A DNA stretch of 64,000 nucleotides from NCBI RefSeq assembly GCF_003258515.1, contig NZ_QGEH01000003.1, forward strand, positions 124,001 through 188,000, in the 5' to 3' direction. The notes below the pieces were generated by a model that worked only from the letters and a program-made list of their open reading frames with translations, made no database searches and was not told where the DNA came from. Shown in pieces: positions 8,820-17,748 of this stretch. How positions within the stretch are numbered: position 1 is the first letter of the stretch; every line of letters starts with the position of its first letter. The stretch is from Marinobacter bohaiensis (GTDB taxonomy: Bacteria; Pseudomonadota; Gammaproteobacteria; Pseudomonadales; Oleiphilaceae). The position numbers and the translations under genes are program-made.

Positions 8820-9785
8820 TCAGGCCTGGGGATCAACGAACAGCTCGTTCATCGACATGCGGCGAGGTGTCAGGCCCTGCTTGAAGGCAGTTGCCTCTAG
8901 GGCCTCGATGGTCTTGCGATTGGCCTCAATGCCGTAGGGCAGCGGGTCATGGCCGACGATCTTGCGAAGTTCCTGGTGCTTCTGGTCGGTTTTGTCGTTG
9001 ACTTCTCCGGCATCGAGTTTTTCGAGGTAATCCAGCTTTGCTTTCTCGAAGGCGTCGTACAGGGATTTGGCTACCCAGGGATGCTCGGCAAGGATGGAGT
9101 CTTTCACGACGACGGTACCGTGCATGGGATAGACGCCGGTGCGCGCGTAATATTCGGTTTCCAGTTCGGTCGCGTTCGGGAGGAGATCCGGGTAATCGGC
9201 TTTTACTTCCTTCCAGCCATCTGTCGGGTTGCCTGTCCGGCCGACGCCGGCGTTCCCGCCAAAACCGGCTGCCAGCTCGCCATCGGCCATCATATTAGCC
9301 AGCGGCCGGGTGGCGTGAACCACGTTAGGCGGCAGCTCCAGCTCCGTTACGTGTTCCTCATCGTCGACAACCCAGGTGACCTTGCTTGAGTCCAGACCGA
9401 ACTCGTCGATCAGCACCTGACGTGTCCAGACACCCGTGGTCACCGAGTAGGCGCGCACACCCACCTTCTTACCCTCCAGGTCCTTCGGTTCCTTGATGCC
9501 AGCGTCCGGGCGGACCAGCAGTCCCCCATGGTGGAAACGGCGCACGACAAAAATGGGCAGGGCCACGAACGGCGCGCCATAGGCGCGGGCGATGATGTAG
9601 GTGGTCGGGGCGATCTCGCAGACGTCGAACTCGACGTCGCGCACCATGCGGCGGAAGGCGGCGATCTGCGGCTTTACAGTGACAAACTCGGCATCCACGC
9701 CTTCGATGGGAATGGCGCCGCTGCGGATGGCCGCCGTGTTGGGGTGATCGGCAATGGCGATCTTGAGATGAACTTTACCTGACAT
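8820..9785 (-). CDS. 4,5-dihydroxyphthalate decarboxylase-like protein (copy B)
   Basis: This is the first gene of the leftward catabolic unit: 321 residues, no signal peptide. It is of the Pht5/PBP-fold type: HLKIAIADHPNTAAIRSGAI, a FDVCEIAPTTYIIARAYGAP segment, DLEGKKVGVRAYSVTTGVWT and the C-terminal LPYGIEANRKTIEALEATAF. It is clearly related to copy A at 3560 but diverged, and it is about 30 residues longer. The gap to the LigJ-like gene is short, so the two are probably co-transcribed. Decarboxylation of a dihydroxyphthalate-like diacid is suggested by family and by the downstream enzymes. The absence of a ring-cleavage gene weakens the link. Confidence 0.73.
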   Translation of the reverse strand: MSGKVHLKIAIADHPNTAAIRSGAIPIEGVDAEFVTVKPQIAAFRRMVRDVEFDVCEIAPTTYIIARAYGAPFVALPIFVVRRFHHGGLLVRPDAGIKEPKDLEGKKVGVRAYSVTTGVWTRQVLIDEFGLDSSKVTWVVDDEEHVTELELPPNVVHATRPLANMMADGELAAGFGGNAGVGRTGNPTDGWKEVKADYPDLLPNATELETEYYARTGVYPMHGTVVVKDSILAEHPWVAKSLYDAFEKAKLDYLEKLDAGEVNDKTDQKHQELRKIVGHDPLPYGIEANRKTIEALEATAFKQGLTPRRMSMNELFVDPQA

Positions 9786-9999
9786 ATCTCTCTCCTGATT
9801 AGTGCCTATCTCTTGCAGTTGTTCTTGGATTTGCGGATCTGCAGGGGGGGGCGATGCAATCGCTAGGCCGGCTCCCTTGCGGATGAAATTGGTTCCCTTC
9901 GGTATGAAACACGTGCATGACAGGATGTTGCCTGCAGGTGTGGCTCTAGTCGATTGAGTAAAATTGCCTTAGGCTTGAATAAACGGTTAAGGCCTTGGG
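9786..9999. promoter_or_regulatory. Divergent control region between catabolic operon and LysR gene
   Basis: This 214-bp region lies between the leftward operon and the rightward LysR gene. It contains two direct repeats (9870-9888 and 9891-9909, consensus ggYtccctt...tgaaa) spaced 21 bp apart, about two helical turns. A run of eight G lies at 9844-9851. A direct-repeat pair here is a plausible operator for the LysR protein encoded next to it. This is inference from position and spacing. Confidence 0.45.
9870..9909. repeat. Two 19-bp direct repeats, 21-bp period
   Basis: The first unit is ggctcccttgcggatgaaa and the second is ggttcccttcggtatgaaa. They match at 14 of 19 positions, with identical ends. 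The period equals two turns of B-DNA, as in operators bound by a dimer of dimers. Confidence 0.6.
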
Positions 10000-10008
10000 G
10001 TGATCGGG

Positions 10009-11001
10009 ATGTCACAGCTCGACTGGTATTTGCAGGTCAACCTAAAGGCGCGGCAGTTGCGTCTGCTTGTGGCGATTGATACATACCGCAATCTGACTCA
10101 AGTGGCGGAGGTCACCCATGTGACCGTGCCTGCTGTGTCGAAGTCGCTGACGGAACTTGAGCGAGGGCTTGGGTTCCCGCTTTTCTCGCGCACGACGCAG
10201 GGGCTGATACCGACCCCTTATGGTGACTGTCTTATCCGCCACGCGAAATCGATGCTGGCGACACTGCACAAGGCACGTGATGAGCTGAAAGCCTTGAGTT
10301 CAGGTACGGAAGGCAAGGTTCATGTTGGTATGTTGCCGGCTTCTGCCTCGGCTTTGCTGCCGCAGGCGCTAAATCTCCTGAAGACGCGATCGCCTGGAAC
10401 CAACGTGATGGTGGTGGAAGGTACAACGGATTCGTTGTTGCCTGAACTCTGGCAGGGGCGCCTCGACCTGTTGGTCGGGCGTTTGCCACCGCCAGACACC
10501 CTTGGCAGCTTTGAGGAGAAGGAGTTGCTGGAAGAGCCGGTGAGGCTTATGACTGGGCGTCATCATCCACTCGCGCGTAGGAAAACCCTGGAATGGTCTG
10601 ATCTGTGTCCCTACCCCTGGATACTGCCGCCACCCGGTTCGATACTGCGCGATCCGCTGGAGCGTGCGCTCGAGGCGCACGAGGTACCGTTAACCGACAA
10701 CTACATCGAAACCCTTTCGATTCATGTGTCGCGAGCGCACCTGCAGGTGTCGGATGCTATTGCCGTGATGGCCGGGGCGGTCGCCGATGATGCAACCCAG
10801 CCCCTGCATGTCCTTCCGTTAGGTCTCCCTCGTCTTCTCCGTCCGGTCGGTGTCCGTTGGAACCGCAACAGTGGGCTGACGCCCAGTTCGCAATTGATGG
10901 TGTCGTGCCTGGAAGAGGTCGCCGGGAATCAGCAGAGAGGTCGTGATGCTGAGCCGCTAGAAGAGCCAACGGCCCGCCGCGAGGCTACGGATGCCCGATA
11001 G
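10009..11001 (+). CDS. LysR-family regulator (copy 1)
   Basis: This encodes a 330-residue LysR-type regulator (an in-frame GTG at 10000 could add three residues). The wHTH is at residues about 10-70 (ARQLRLLVAIDTYRNLTQVA ... LFSRTTQG), followed by the effector domain (GKVHVGMLPASASALLPQAL, DLLVGRLPPPDTLG, LPPPGSILRDPLE). It resembles the GbpR-type branch. It lies divergent to the catabolic operon and upstream of the TctC gene, so it probably controls one or both. A second copy with about 80 % identity by eye lies at 19652. A terminator-like hairpin overlaps its stop codon. Confidence 0.88.
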   Translation: MSQLDWYLQVNLKARQLRLLVAIDTYRNLTQVAEVTHVTVPAVSKSLTELERGLGFPLFSRTTQGLIPTPYGDCLIRHAKSMLATLHKARDELKALSSGTEGKVHVGMLPASASALLPQALNLLKTRSPGTNVMVVEGTTDSLLPELWQGRLDLLVGRLPPPDTLGSFEEKELLEEPVRLMTGRHHPLARRKTLEWSDLCPYPWILPPPGSILRDPLERALEAHEVPLTDNYIETLSIHVSRAHLQVSDAIAVMAGAVADDATQPLHVLPLGLPRLLRPVGVRWNRNSGLTPSSQLMVSCLEEVAGNQQRGRDAEPLEEPTARREATDAR

Positions 11002-11023
11002 GGCGTGGCGGCATCGGGCCTTT
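10993..11023 (+). terminator. Terminator-like hairpin after LysR copy 1
   Basis: A 7-bp stem (gcccgat at 10993-10999 and atcgggc at 11013-11019) overlaps the stop codon of the LysR gene. It is followed by a short T-run. The tail is short, so termination may be weak. Confidence 0.45.
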
Positions 11024-11275
11024 CGTCGGTCGGGACGGGACGCTCGACCGCTACCACTGAGCGGCTGGCTTTAGAGATCGTCGCTAACCTTCTTGCCGTC
11101 ACCCATGGGCTGACCGCGAATCTTTGCTTTCTCCTGCCCGGCAGGCCTGTCAGTAAGCCTGGATTAACCAGTTGCTCAACTCACGAGCCTTTTTTCTCAA
11201 TGGACTCTTTGACGAGGTGCGACGCATCATTCGGCGTACTCACTCACAAAAACAAATATCGGGAGACAGTCGCAT

Positions 11276-12316
11276 ATGGGCATCATGCGCAGAGCGTTTT
11301 TTCACAGTGTCGCACTCGTCGTTGCGGCCATATTTTGCGGGCCGGCTTTTGGTCAGTCCGTCGATGATTTCTATCGCGGCAAGTCCATAACGCTTGTCGT
11401 CAGTGCAGACGCGGGCACTCTGACCGATACGCTTGTGCGCCAGTTTGCCCCGTATTTCGTCAAGTACCTGCCCGGCCAGCCGGATGCGATTGTCATGAAC
11501 GTTGCCGGTGCCGGGGGGATGGTGGCAGCCGCCTCGCTCCAGACCAAGCAGCCGGATGACGGCACCGTTGTGGGCTTCCTGCAGCGTAACAATCTCTACA
11601 CGTCACTACTCGCGCCAAGCCAGAGCAGCTTTGACCCCAGAGAGGTGAGGTGGCTCGGCAGTCTCGACAAGGTTAGTTATGCCCTGGTTGCTATGAGCCG
11701 ATCCGGGGTGCTTTCGGCGGACGATCTCTCAAAAAAGAAGCTGATTATCGGTGCAACGGGGTTCTCCAACGAGAACCGGATACTGCCAGCGCTGCTCAAT
11801 GACTATGCCGGCACGAAGTTGAACATCGTGCCGGGCTATACCGGGCGTGGTGAGGTTTATCTCGCGATGCAGCGCGGTGAAGTCGACGGCTGGGCATCGA
11901 CCATTGAGGGCCTGGAAAAAGGTGAGCCGGCGAAGATGCTGGCTGAAGGCAAGATGCGGGTATTGCTCAATATGGGGTGGAATAGTCATTCGGACTACGC
12001 CGATGTCCCCAACCTGAGTGACGTCGTCACCGAGCCGGATGTCAAGGCACTGTTCGACTTCTTCCTGTCCCCGTTTGAGGCTGGCCGGCCAGTTGCTGTG
12101 CCCAGGGGAGTGCCTGAAGACCGGTTGGACGCGCTGCGCAAAGCGTTTTCCAAGGCGGTCGCTGACCCCGGATTTATCGCCGCCATGGCGGATCTGGGGG
12201 CGCCGGTTGATCCGATCGACGGACATTCGGTTGAGCTGATCGTGAAGAAACTCTACGCAACGCCGGATGGGGTGCTGGAAAAGGCGCGCCAGGCCAGGAA
12301 CTCCAGCCCATTCTGA
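11276..12316 (+). CDS. TctC/Bug-family periplasmic receptor for tricarboxylate-type transporter
   Basis: This 346-residue protein has a Sec signal (RRAFFHSVALVVAAIFCGPAFG) and the Bug/TctC fold. It contains FYRGKSITLVVSADAGTLTD at the mature N terminus, PDAIVMNVAGAGGMVAAASL, the central MQRGEVDGWAST and the C-terminal GRPVAVPRGVPEDRLDALR. Bug receptors hand carboxylates to TctAB permeases, and a fused TctA-TctB gene lies two genes downstream. GGAG precedes the ATG at 11276 by 11 bases. It probably binds the carboxylate degraded by the island. A decayed C-terminal copy of a related gene lies at 19040-19284. Confidence 0.88.
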   Translation: MGIMRRAFFHSVALVVAAIFCGPAFGQSVDDFYRGKSITLVVSADAGTLTDTLVRQFAPYFVKYLPGQPDAIVMNVAGAGGMVAAASLQTKQPDDGTVVGFLQRNNLYTSLLAPSQSSFDPREVRWLGSLDKVSYALVAMSRSGVLSADDLSKKKLIIGATGFSNENRILPALLNDYAGTKLNIVPGYTGRGEVYLAMQRGEVDGWASTIEGLEKGEPAKMLAEGKMRVLLNMGWNSHSDYADVPNLSDVVTEPDVKALFDFFLSPFEAGRPVAVPRGVPEDRLDALRKAFSKAVADPGFIAAMADLGAPVDPIDGHSVELIVKKLYATPDGVLEKARQARNSSPF

Positions 12317-12449
12317 AAAATACGCCGGGGGAGGCGTTGCCTGAGGCTAAGGATCGAACTCCTCCGAGTCTAGCTGAAATAAACAAGAAACGTGCTGTAG
12401 TGAACCCATACGGGGGAATGGCAGCCAATCGCCAAGAGGCTCGATCAAC

Positions 12450-13304
12450 ATGACGCCGGAAATCATCGATATTCACCCTCATATCATTTCGACGGACACC
12501 GATCGCTACCCTATTGCTCCTCAGCATGGGCATCGCTCGAAGTGGTCGACCAAGCGCCCGGCCACGTTTGAACAGCTGGTTTCCGAGATGGATGAGGCGG
12601 GGGTGGCAAAGGCTGCCATCGTGCATTCGTCAACGACCTACGGCCATAACAATGCCTACGTGGCTGACTGCGTGGCAAGGCAGCCCAACCGGTTTGCCGG
12701 TGTCTACTCCTTTGACTTACTTGCCCCTGACGCACTGGAAACCATGGAATACTGGCGCGCGCGCGGAATGGGGGGCATTCGTCTGTTTACTGGAGGAGCC
12801 ACCCATCAGACCGACGGGAGCTGGCTGGTCAATCCGGCGACTTTCCCGGTCTGGGAACGCTGTGCCGAGCTTGGGATGACGATGGTGATCCAAACCACGC
12901 CGGCTGGCCTGGACATGGTGGCGGAACTGGCCGAGCGGTTTCCGAAGGTCCGGATTGCGCTGGATCATTGTGGCCGCCCGGTACTGGAAGACGGCCCTCC
13001 CTACACCGCCTGCCAAAAGCTGTTTGAGCTGGCGCGTTTCGATAACGTCTATCTCAAGATTACGCCGAAGACTTTCGATCTTGCCCAGGCGGCACCTGGT
13101 GGAGCAGAGGCTTTCTTTCCGCACCTGGTCAGCGTATTCGGGGCTGACCACCTGGCGTTTGGCTCGAACTATCCGGCATCGGAGGGAAACCTTAAAAATC
13201 TGATCGATCAGGGGCACGCCTGTTTCACTTCCCTGAGCGAGGACGAACGTGTGTGGATTTGGGGACGTACGGCGAAAACTCTTTACCCGATGCTTGCCGA
13301 TTAG
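12450..13304 (+). CDS. Amidohydrolase_2 family, LigI/lactonase-like (copy B)
   Basis: This 284-residue TIM-barrel hydrolase is paralogous to the gene at 6916. It opens IIDIHPHIISTDTDRYPIAP and shares MDEAGVAKAAIVHSSTTYG, LDHCGRPVLEDGPPY and FGSNYPASEGNLK. As in copy A, the strand-8 position that is Asp in LigI is Asn. It sits between the receptor and permease genes, which ties it to the imported substrate. It may act on a related lactone or on the other stereoisomer. Two hairpins follow before the permease gene. Confidence 0.8.
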   Translation: MTPEIIDIHPHIISTDTDRYPIAPQHGHRSKWSTKRPATFEQLVSEMDEAGVAKAAIVHSSTTYGHNNAYVADCVARQPNRFAGVYSFDLLAPDALETMEYWRARGMGGIRLFTGGATHQTDGSWLVNPATFPVWERCAELGMTMVIQTTPAGLDMVAELAERFPKVRIALDHCGRPVLEDGPPYTACQKLFELARFDNVYLKITPKTFDLAQAAPGGAEAFFPHLVSVFGADHLAFGSNYPASEGNLKNLIDQGHACFTSLSEDERVWIWGRTAKTLYPMLAD

Positions 13305-13345
13305 GCGACAGGAGTGCCGAAGCGGCGCTGATCATCGAAGCACAA

Positions 13346-13417
13346 CGTTGCCGGGCCGTGATGCACGGCAACGGGGGTACTCGTCTTCAAGTATGGCGGG
13401 CTCGTTGTAGGAGCCCG
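13346..13417 (+). other. Two intercistronic hairpins before tctAB fusion
   Basis: The first has a perfect 8-bp stem (cgttgccg 13346-13353, cggcaacg 13366-13373). The second has a 7-bp stem (cgggctc 13397-13403, gagcccg 13411-13417). They lie in the 133-bp gap between the hydrolase and the permease. Such structures often set expression ratios between a receptor and its membrane components. Confidence 0.5.
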
Positions 13418-13437
13418 GCTTCTTAGCAGGATTTATC

Positions 13438-15480
13438 ATGGATTTTCTCAGCGACTCATCAACACTGTCGGCCGCCGGACATGCGCTGTCGATGGTATTG
13501 TCACTCGACCGTCTGTCCTTTCTGGTCCTTGGGGTTCTGGTTGGCCTGTCTCTCGGCCTGTTGCCCGGAATCGGGGGCTTGACCGGGTTCGCCTTGCTGG
13601 CCCCGTTTACCTATACGATGGACCCGTACGCAGCCTTCGCGATGTTGCTTGGCATGCATACGGTAACCACGACGTCGGACGTGATTCCGGCGGTGCTTTT
13701 TGGTGTGCCGGGCACGGCCGCTTCCCAGGCAACCGTACTCGACGGTCTGCCAATGGCCAAGCGCGGTGAGGCGTCGCGGGCATTGAGCGCCTGCTTCACA
13801 TCGTCGCTGCTGGGTGGCCTGGTTGGTGCGGTCGTGCTTGCTGTGTCGTTGCCGCTGGTAAGGCCTCTTGTGCTTTCCATTTCAACACCTGAAATGCTGG
13901 CGCTTACGATCTTCGGGATTGCGATGGTATCGAGCCTGTCGGGGAAAGCGCCGCTCCGTGGCATCGCAGCCGCCTGTTTCGGCATTCTCGTGGGGATGAT
14001 CGGTACCAATGTCCAGACGGGGCAACTGCGTTGGACGGGCGATCTTCTCTATCTTCAGGACGGTCTCCCCATTGTGCCGGTCATACTGGGTATCTTTGCA
14101 CTGCCCGAGCTCTGTGAGTTGGCAATCCAGCGTACCGCGATCGCCGGACGCGCATCGATCGATGGGCGTGCCGGAATGCGTCGCGGCGTAATTGATACTC
14201 TCCGCAACTGGTTCATGGTCCTTCGCTGTGGCGGTTTGGGGGCATTTTTGGGAATCATCCCAGGGATCACCGGTGCGGTTACGGACTGGATCGCCTACGG
14301 CCACGCTATGCAAACCTCCAAGGGCGCCAAGGATTCCTTTACCAAGGGTGATGTGCGCGGCGTGATTGCTCCGGAATCGGCCAACAACGCTCGGGAAGGC
14401 GGCATGCTGGTGCCGATGCTGGCGTTTGGCATACCAGGCGGCGCGGCGACGGCTATTCTACTCGGCGCGATGATGGTGCACGGATTTACCGCCGGGCCGG
14501 ACATGCTGACCAAGCATCTTGACCTGACCTACTCCATGGTGTGGTCGCTCGCGGTCGCCAACATCTTCGGCGCGGGGCTGTGTTTTTTGTTTAGCAGTCA
14601 ATTCGCCAAGATTGCGACGCTACGTTATACGCTGATCTTGCCGGTCATCATGCCCATTGTTTTTGTCGGTGCCTTCCAGGGGTCGCGGAGCTGGGGCGAC
14701 ATGGTCGTGCTGCTGGTGTTCGGGTTGATCGGGTGGGGAATGAAACGCCTGAACTGGGCCCGTCCGCCGCTTATCCTTGGTCTTGTACTGGGGACTCTGA
14801 TTGAGCGCTACATGTCGATTTCCTTTATGCGCTACGGCGTCGACTGGCTGATGCGCCCCGGTGTCCTGGTCCTGCTCAGTCTCTCAGCGCTGGTCTTTGT
14901 CACCCCTTTGCTCCGGTTGTTGCGCCAGGGGGGGCTGGGGCGTTTGAAACCGATCCGGACGGTTCGGGTCGAACCCCAGGACCTCGCGTACGTGTTCTTC
15001 ATCGGGCTTGGACTTTACGCGCTGGTTACGGCGCAGGACTGGTTCTTCATGGCCAAGATCGGGCCGATCGTGGTGTCCGGCGCTCTCGTTGTCGCCGGGG
15101 CGTTCAGTCTCGCATACAAAATCTTCGTTCTCCCTAATGACGTCGGGGCGACAGGCCGCGCTGGCATTCACATGGATGTGACCAGCGATCGCGATGCGGC
15201 CCTGCCAACACGTCTGGTTCTGATGCGGGCCGCGACATTCTTTGGCTGGTTCCTGGTTTTCCTCGCCGGTACGTCGGTGATCGGCATGATCGCGACGGTG
15301 CCATTGACGATGGTGGCCTTCATGCGCATCGAAGGACGAGAATCCTGGCGTCTCAGCCTAATTCTTGCGGGCTGTGTAACAGCGCTTGTCTATGGTGTCT
15401 TCGATCAGCTCCTTCACATCGACTGGCCAAGCAACCTCATGGGTAAGTGGCTGGCCATGCTGGCAGTCGGCGGGGGCTGA
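13438..15480 (+). CDS. Fused TctA-TctB permease of tripartite tricarboxylate transporter family
   Basis: At 680 residues this is longer than TctA alone (about 500). Residues 1-500 are TctA: LLPGIGGLTGFALLAPFTY, PAVLFGVPGTAASQATVLDG, IIPGITGAVTDWIAYGHAMQ and LVPMLAFGIPGGAATAILL. After about residue 510 there is a linker and a four-helix segment (DLAYVFFIGLGLYALVTAQD ... IGMIATVPLTMVAFMRIEG) with the character of TctB. No separate tctB gene is present, which supports a fusion. With the TctC receptor at 11276 it would form a complete Na+/H+-driven carboxylate uptake system in the inner membrane. Confidence 0.87.
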   Translation: MDFLSDSSTLSAAGHALSMVLSLDRLSFLVLGVLVGLSLGLLPGIGGLTGFALLAPFTYTMDPYAAFAMLLGMHTVTTTSDVIPAVLFGVPGTAASQATVLDGLPMAKRGEASRALSACFTSSLLGGLVGAVVLAVSLPLVRPLVLSISTPEMLALTIFGIAMVSSLSGKAPLRGIAAACFGILVGMIGTNVQTGQLRWTGDLLYLQDGLPIVPVILGIFALPELCELAIQRTAIAGRASIDGRAGMRRGVIDTLRNWFMVLRCGGLGAFLGIIPGITGAVTDWIAYGHAMQTSKGAKDSFTKGDVRGVIAPESANNAREGGMLVPMLAFGIPGGAATAILLGAMMVHGFTAGPDMLTKHLDLTYSMVWSLAVANIFGAGLCFLFSSQFAKIATLRYTLILPVIMPIVFVGAFQGSRSWGDMVVLLVFGLIGWGMKRLNWARPPLILGLVLGTLIERYMSISFMRYGVDWLMRPGVLVLLSLSALVFVTPLLRLLRQGGLGRLKPIRTVRVEPQDLAYVFFIGLGLYALVTAQDWFFMAKIGPIVVSGALVVAGAFSLAYKIFVLPNDVGATGRAGIHMDVTSDRDAALPTRLVLMRAATFFGWFLVFLAGTSVIGMIATVPLTMVAFMRIEGRESWRLSLILAGCVTALVYGVFDQLLHIDWPSNLMGKWLAMLAVGGG

Positions 15481-15606
15481 ACATCTCGTTCCGGGCACAG
15501 GACATCACATTGGAAAACGCAAAACTCTATACCTTGGGGGGGGGCATTGGCTCTCCTCCAATGCGGGACTCTGTTCCAGCATTTTTTCATCGAAGGAGGT
15601 AAGCAG
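15481..15606. other. Gap with G9 tract upstream of CMD-like gene
   Basis: A run of nine G (15536-15544) lies about 60 bases upstream of the next start codon. Runs of this length in non-coding DNA can slip during replication and alter promoter spacing. Here this is only a possibility. Confidence 0.4.
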
Positions 15607-16134
15607 ATGGCGAGTCGGCTTAAGCATATTGATTCGGAGAACGCTTCGTATGAACAGCAAGCGGTGATTGAGCGCTTGGGAAAAGGGCGGGGGCGTATCC
15701 CCACACCCTTCAATATCTGGCTGCACAACCCGCGTCTGGCCGACGGTATGGAGACCATCGGCACCCATATTGGCGGCTCTCCGATACTGAGTAAAGAGGA
15801 AAGCGAGGTTGCCATCCTATCGACGGCGGTTTTCTGGAACGCTTCCTACGTCACGGCCAACCATCGTCGGCATGCATTGAAAGCCGGTGTCCCGGAGGTG
15901 GTGGTCAACGACATCCTAGATAAGCGTCGGCCAGAGGCCGGGGACGGGCGCTTGGGCCTTATCTGTGATGCCGTTTGCAGCATTCTGGCCGGAGGCGTCA
16001 TCGACGATACCCGATTTGCGCGGTTTGAAACTGAACTGGGCCGCTCGGTCATCGCCGAACTGCTGGTCGTTGTTGGCTATTTCAGTGCTGTTTCGCTCGG
16101 TATGAATTTGCATGCTCTTGAACCGAAGGACTGA
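15607..16134 (+). CDS. Carboxymuconolactone decarboxylase/AhpD-like protein lacking the CxxC motif
   Basis: This encodes 175 residues. The ATG at 15607 has a strong GGAGG ribosome site. The helical fold matches the CMD family: RIPTPFNIWLHNPRLADGME, EVAILSTAVFWNASYVTANH and RHALKAGVP. The redox CxxC of AhpD is absent (NASYVTANH at that place), so a peroxidase-partner role is unlikely. Members without cysteines occur beside aromatic and terpenoid catabolic genes. A decarboxylase or isomerase step on a lactone or oxo-acid is inferred. It lies between the permease and the aldehyde dehydrogenase genes. Confidence 0.8.
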   Translation: MASRLKHIDSENASYEQQAVIERLGKGRGRIPTPFNIWLHNPRLADGMETIGTHIGGSPILSKEESEVAILSTAVFWNASYVTANHRRHALKAGVPEVVVNDILDKRRPEAGDGRLGLICDAVCSILAGGVIDDTRFARFETELGRSVIAELLVVVGYFSAVSLGMNLHALEPKD

Positions 16135-16221
16135 CGTCGGAGCCATACGCTTACCCGATTATGCGTGCCAACGGCCGCACACTCTTATTTCTGCCATTGA
16201 GAACAGGTCAGAGGAGGCCTC

Positions 16222-17748
16222 ATGAGTAATGATCTTCCATTTATTCCCCATGGCCGACATTTTATCGCCGGTGAACGGATCGAGGGGCAGACCCATTTCC
16301 AATCGGCGCCAGCCGATGGCCCGGCGCATACCTTTTCGGTAGGTACGCCGGCGCTTGTCGAAGACGCCTGCCAGGCAGCTGAGGAGGCATTCCGGTCCTT
16401 TGGGCACAGCTGGCGTGAGGATCGAGCAGTGTTCCTCGAGACGATTGTGGAAGAAATTGAAGCCCGCGCGGAGTCTATCACTGAAATCGGCACTCAGGAG
16501 ACCGGCCTGCCTGCAACTCGCCTCGTTGGCGAGCGCGGTCGGACCGTTACGCAACTTCAGCTCTTTGCCGACCATATTCGTCGAGGTGACTATCTGGATC
16601 GTCGCCACGACCCAAGTCAGCCTGAACGTAAGCCGGCGCCGCGCCCGGATCTTCGGGTTATGCAGCGCCCCATTGGGCCGGTTGCCGTTTTTGGCGCGTC
16701 CAATTTTCCTCTTGCGTTCTCCGTCGCCGGAGGCGATACCGCTTCCGCGTTGGCGGCGGGGTGTCCGGTGGTGGTCAAAGGGCATTCCGCGCATCCCGGC
16801 ACTTCAGAAATTGTCGCGGAGGCGATATTTGCGGCCGTCCGTCGCTGCGGCCTACACCCCGGTGTTTTCTCGCTCATACAGGGTGGGCGGCGCGATGTGG
16901 GGACGGCACTGGTCCAGCATCCGTTGATCCGGGCGGTTGGCTTTACCGGCTCAATAAGCGGGGGGCGGGCACTGTTTGACCTCTGTGCCGCGCGGCGCGA
17001 TCCGATTCCGTTTTTCGGCGAATTGGGTTCGGTCAATCCGATGTTTCTGTTACCTGGAGCCCTGGCCGAGCGCGGCGAGGCCATTGGTGCTGGCTGGGCG
17101 GCTTCTTTGACCATGGGCGCGGGGCAGTTCTGTACCAACCCGGGGATAGCGGTTGTCATGCGCGGTCCTGACGGTGAGGCCTTTGTTGAAGCTGCTCGCC
17201 GCGAGCTTGGGAAGATCGAGTCTCAGGTTATGCTCACCGAAGGTATCGCTTCGGCATACCGCGCTGGACGCGACCGTATTGCGGCCGGCACGGGTGTGCG
17301 GTCTTTACTGACGTCGACCTGCGATCTACGAAATACCGCGCCGGATCTGTTACAGGTCAGCGCGCAGGATTGGTTCAGGGACGAGGCGCTCGCTGAGGAG
17401 GCCTTTGGTCCGCTCGGTCTGGTTGTAACGGTGGATAGCCTGGATGAGATGCGCGATGTCGCTCGTTCCCTCCAGGGACAACTGACGGCAACCATCCATA
17501 TGGAAGAGGTCGATTCCAAACCGGTGCGCGAATTGCTGCCTATACTTGAACGCAAGGCTGGCCGGGTGCTTGCCAACGGGTTTCCGACGGGGGTGGAAGT
17601 CTGCGACGCCATGGTTCATGGCGGTCCTTATCCCGCTTCGACGAACTTTGGTGCTACGTCGGTCGGCACGTTATCTATTCGCCGCTGGCTCCGCCCCGTT
17701 TGCTATCAGGATATGCCCGATAGCGTATTACCGCGGGACCTGCTTTGA
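16222..17748 (+). CDS. NAD(P)-dependent 2-oxo-acid semialdehyde dehydrogenase (KGSADH-like)
   Basis: This 508-residue aldehyde dehydrogenase has catalytic Glu267 in FFGELGSVNP and Cys304 in GQFCTNPG. That pair of motifs is typical of the alpha-ketoglutaric-semialdehyde (2,5-dioxovalerate) dehydrogenase branch. The cofactor segment VAVFGASNFPLAFSVAGGDT is intact. It would oxidise a semialdehyde from the aldolase or decarboxylase steps to a dicarboxylate, possibly 2-oxoglutarate, for entry into the TCA cycle. GGAGG lies upstream of the ATG at 16222. The stop codon overlaps the proposed TTG start of the next gene by four bases. Confidence 0.88.
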   Translation: MSNDLPFIPHGRHFIAGERIEGQTHFQSAPADGPAHTFSVGTPALVEDACQAAEEAFRSFGHSWREDRAVFLETIVEEIEARAESITEIGTQETGLPATRLVGERGRTVTQLQLFADHIRRGDYLDRRHDPSQPERKPAPRPDLRVMQRPIGPVAVFGASNFPLAFSVAGGDTASALAAGCPVVVKGHSAHPGTSEIVAEAIFAAVRRCGLHPGVFSLIQGGRRDVGTALVQHPLIRAVGFTGSISGGRALFDLCAARRDPIPFFGELGSVNPMFLLPGALAERGEAIGAGWAASLTMGAGQFCTNPGIAVVMRGPDGEAFVEAARRELGKIESQVMLTEGIASAYRAGRDRIAAGTGVRSLLTSTCDLRNTAPDLLQVSAQDWFRDEALAEEAFGPLGLVVTVDSLDEMRDVARSLQGQLTATIHMEEVDSKPVRELLPILERKAGRVLANGFPTGVEVCDAMVHGGPYPASTNFGATSVGTLSIRRWLRPVCYQDMPDSVLPRDLL

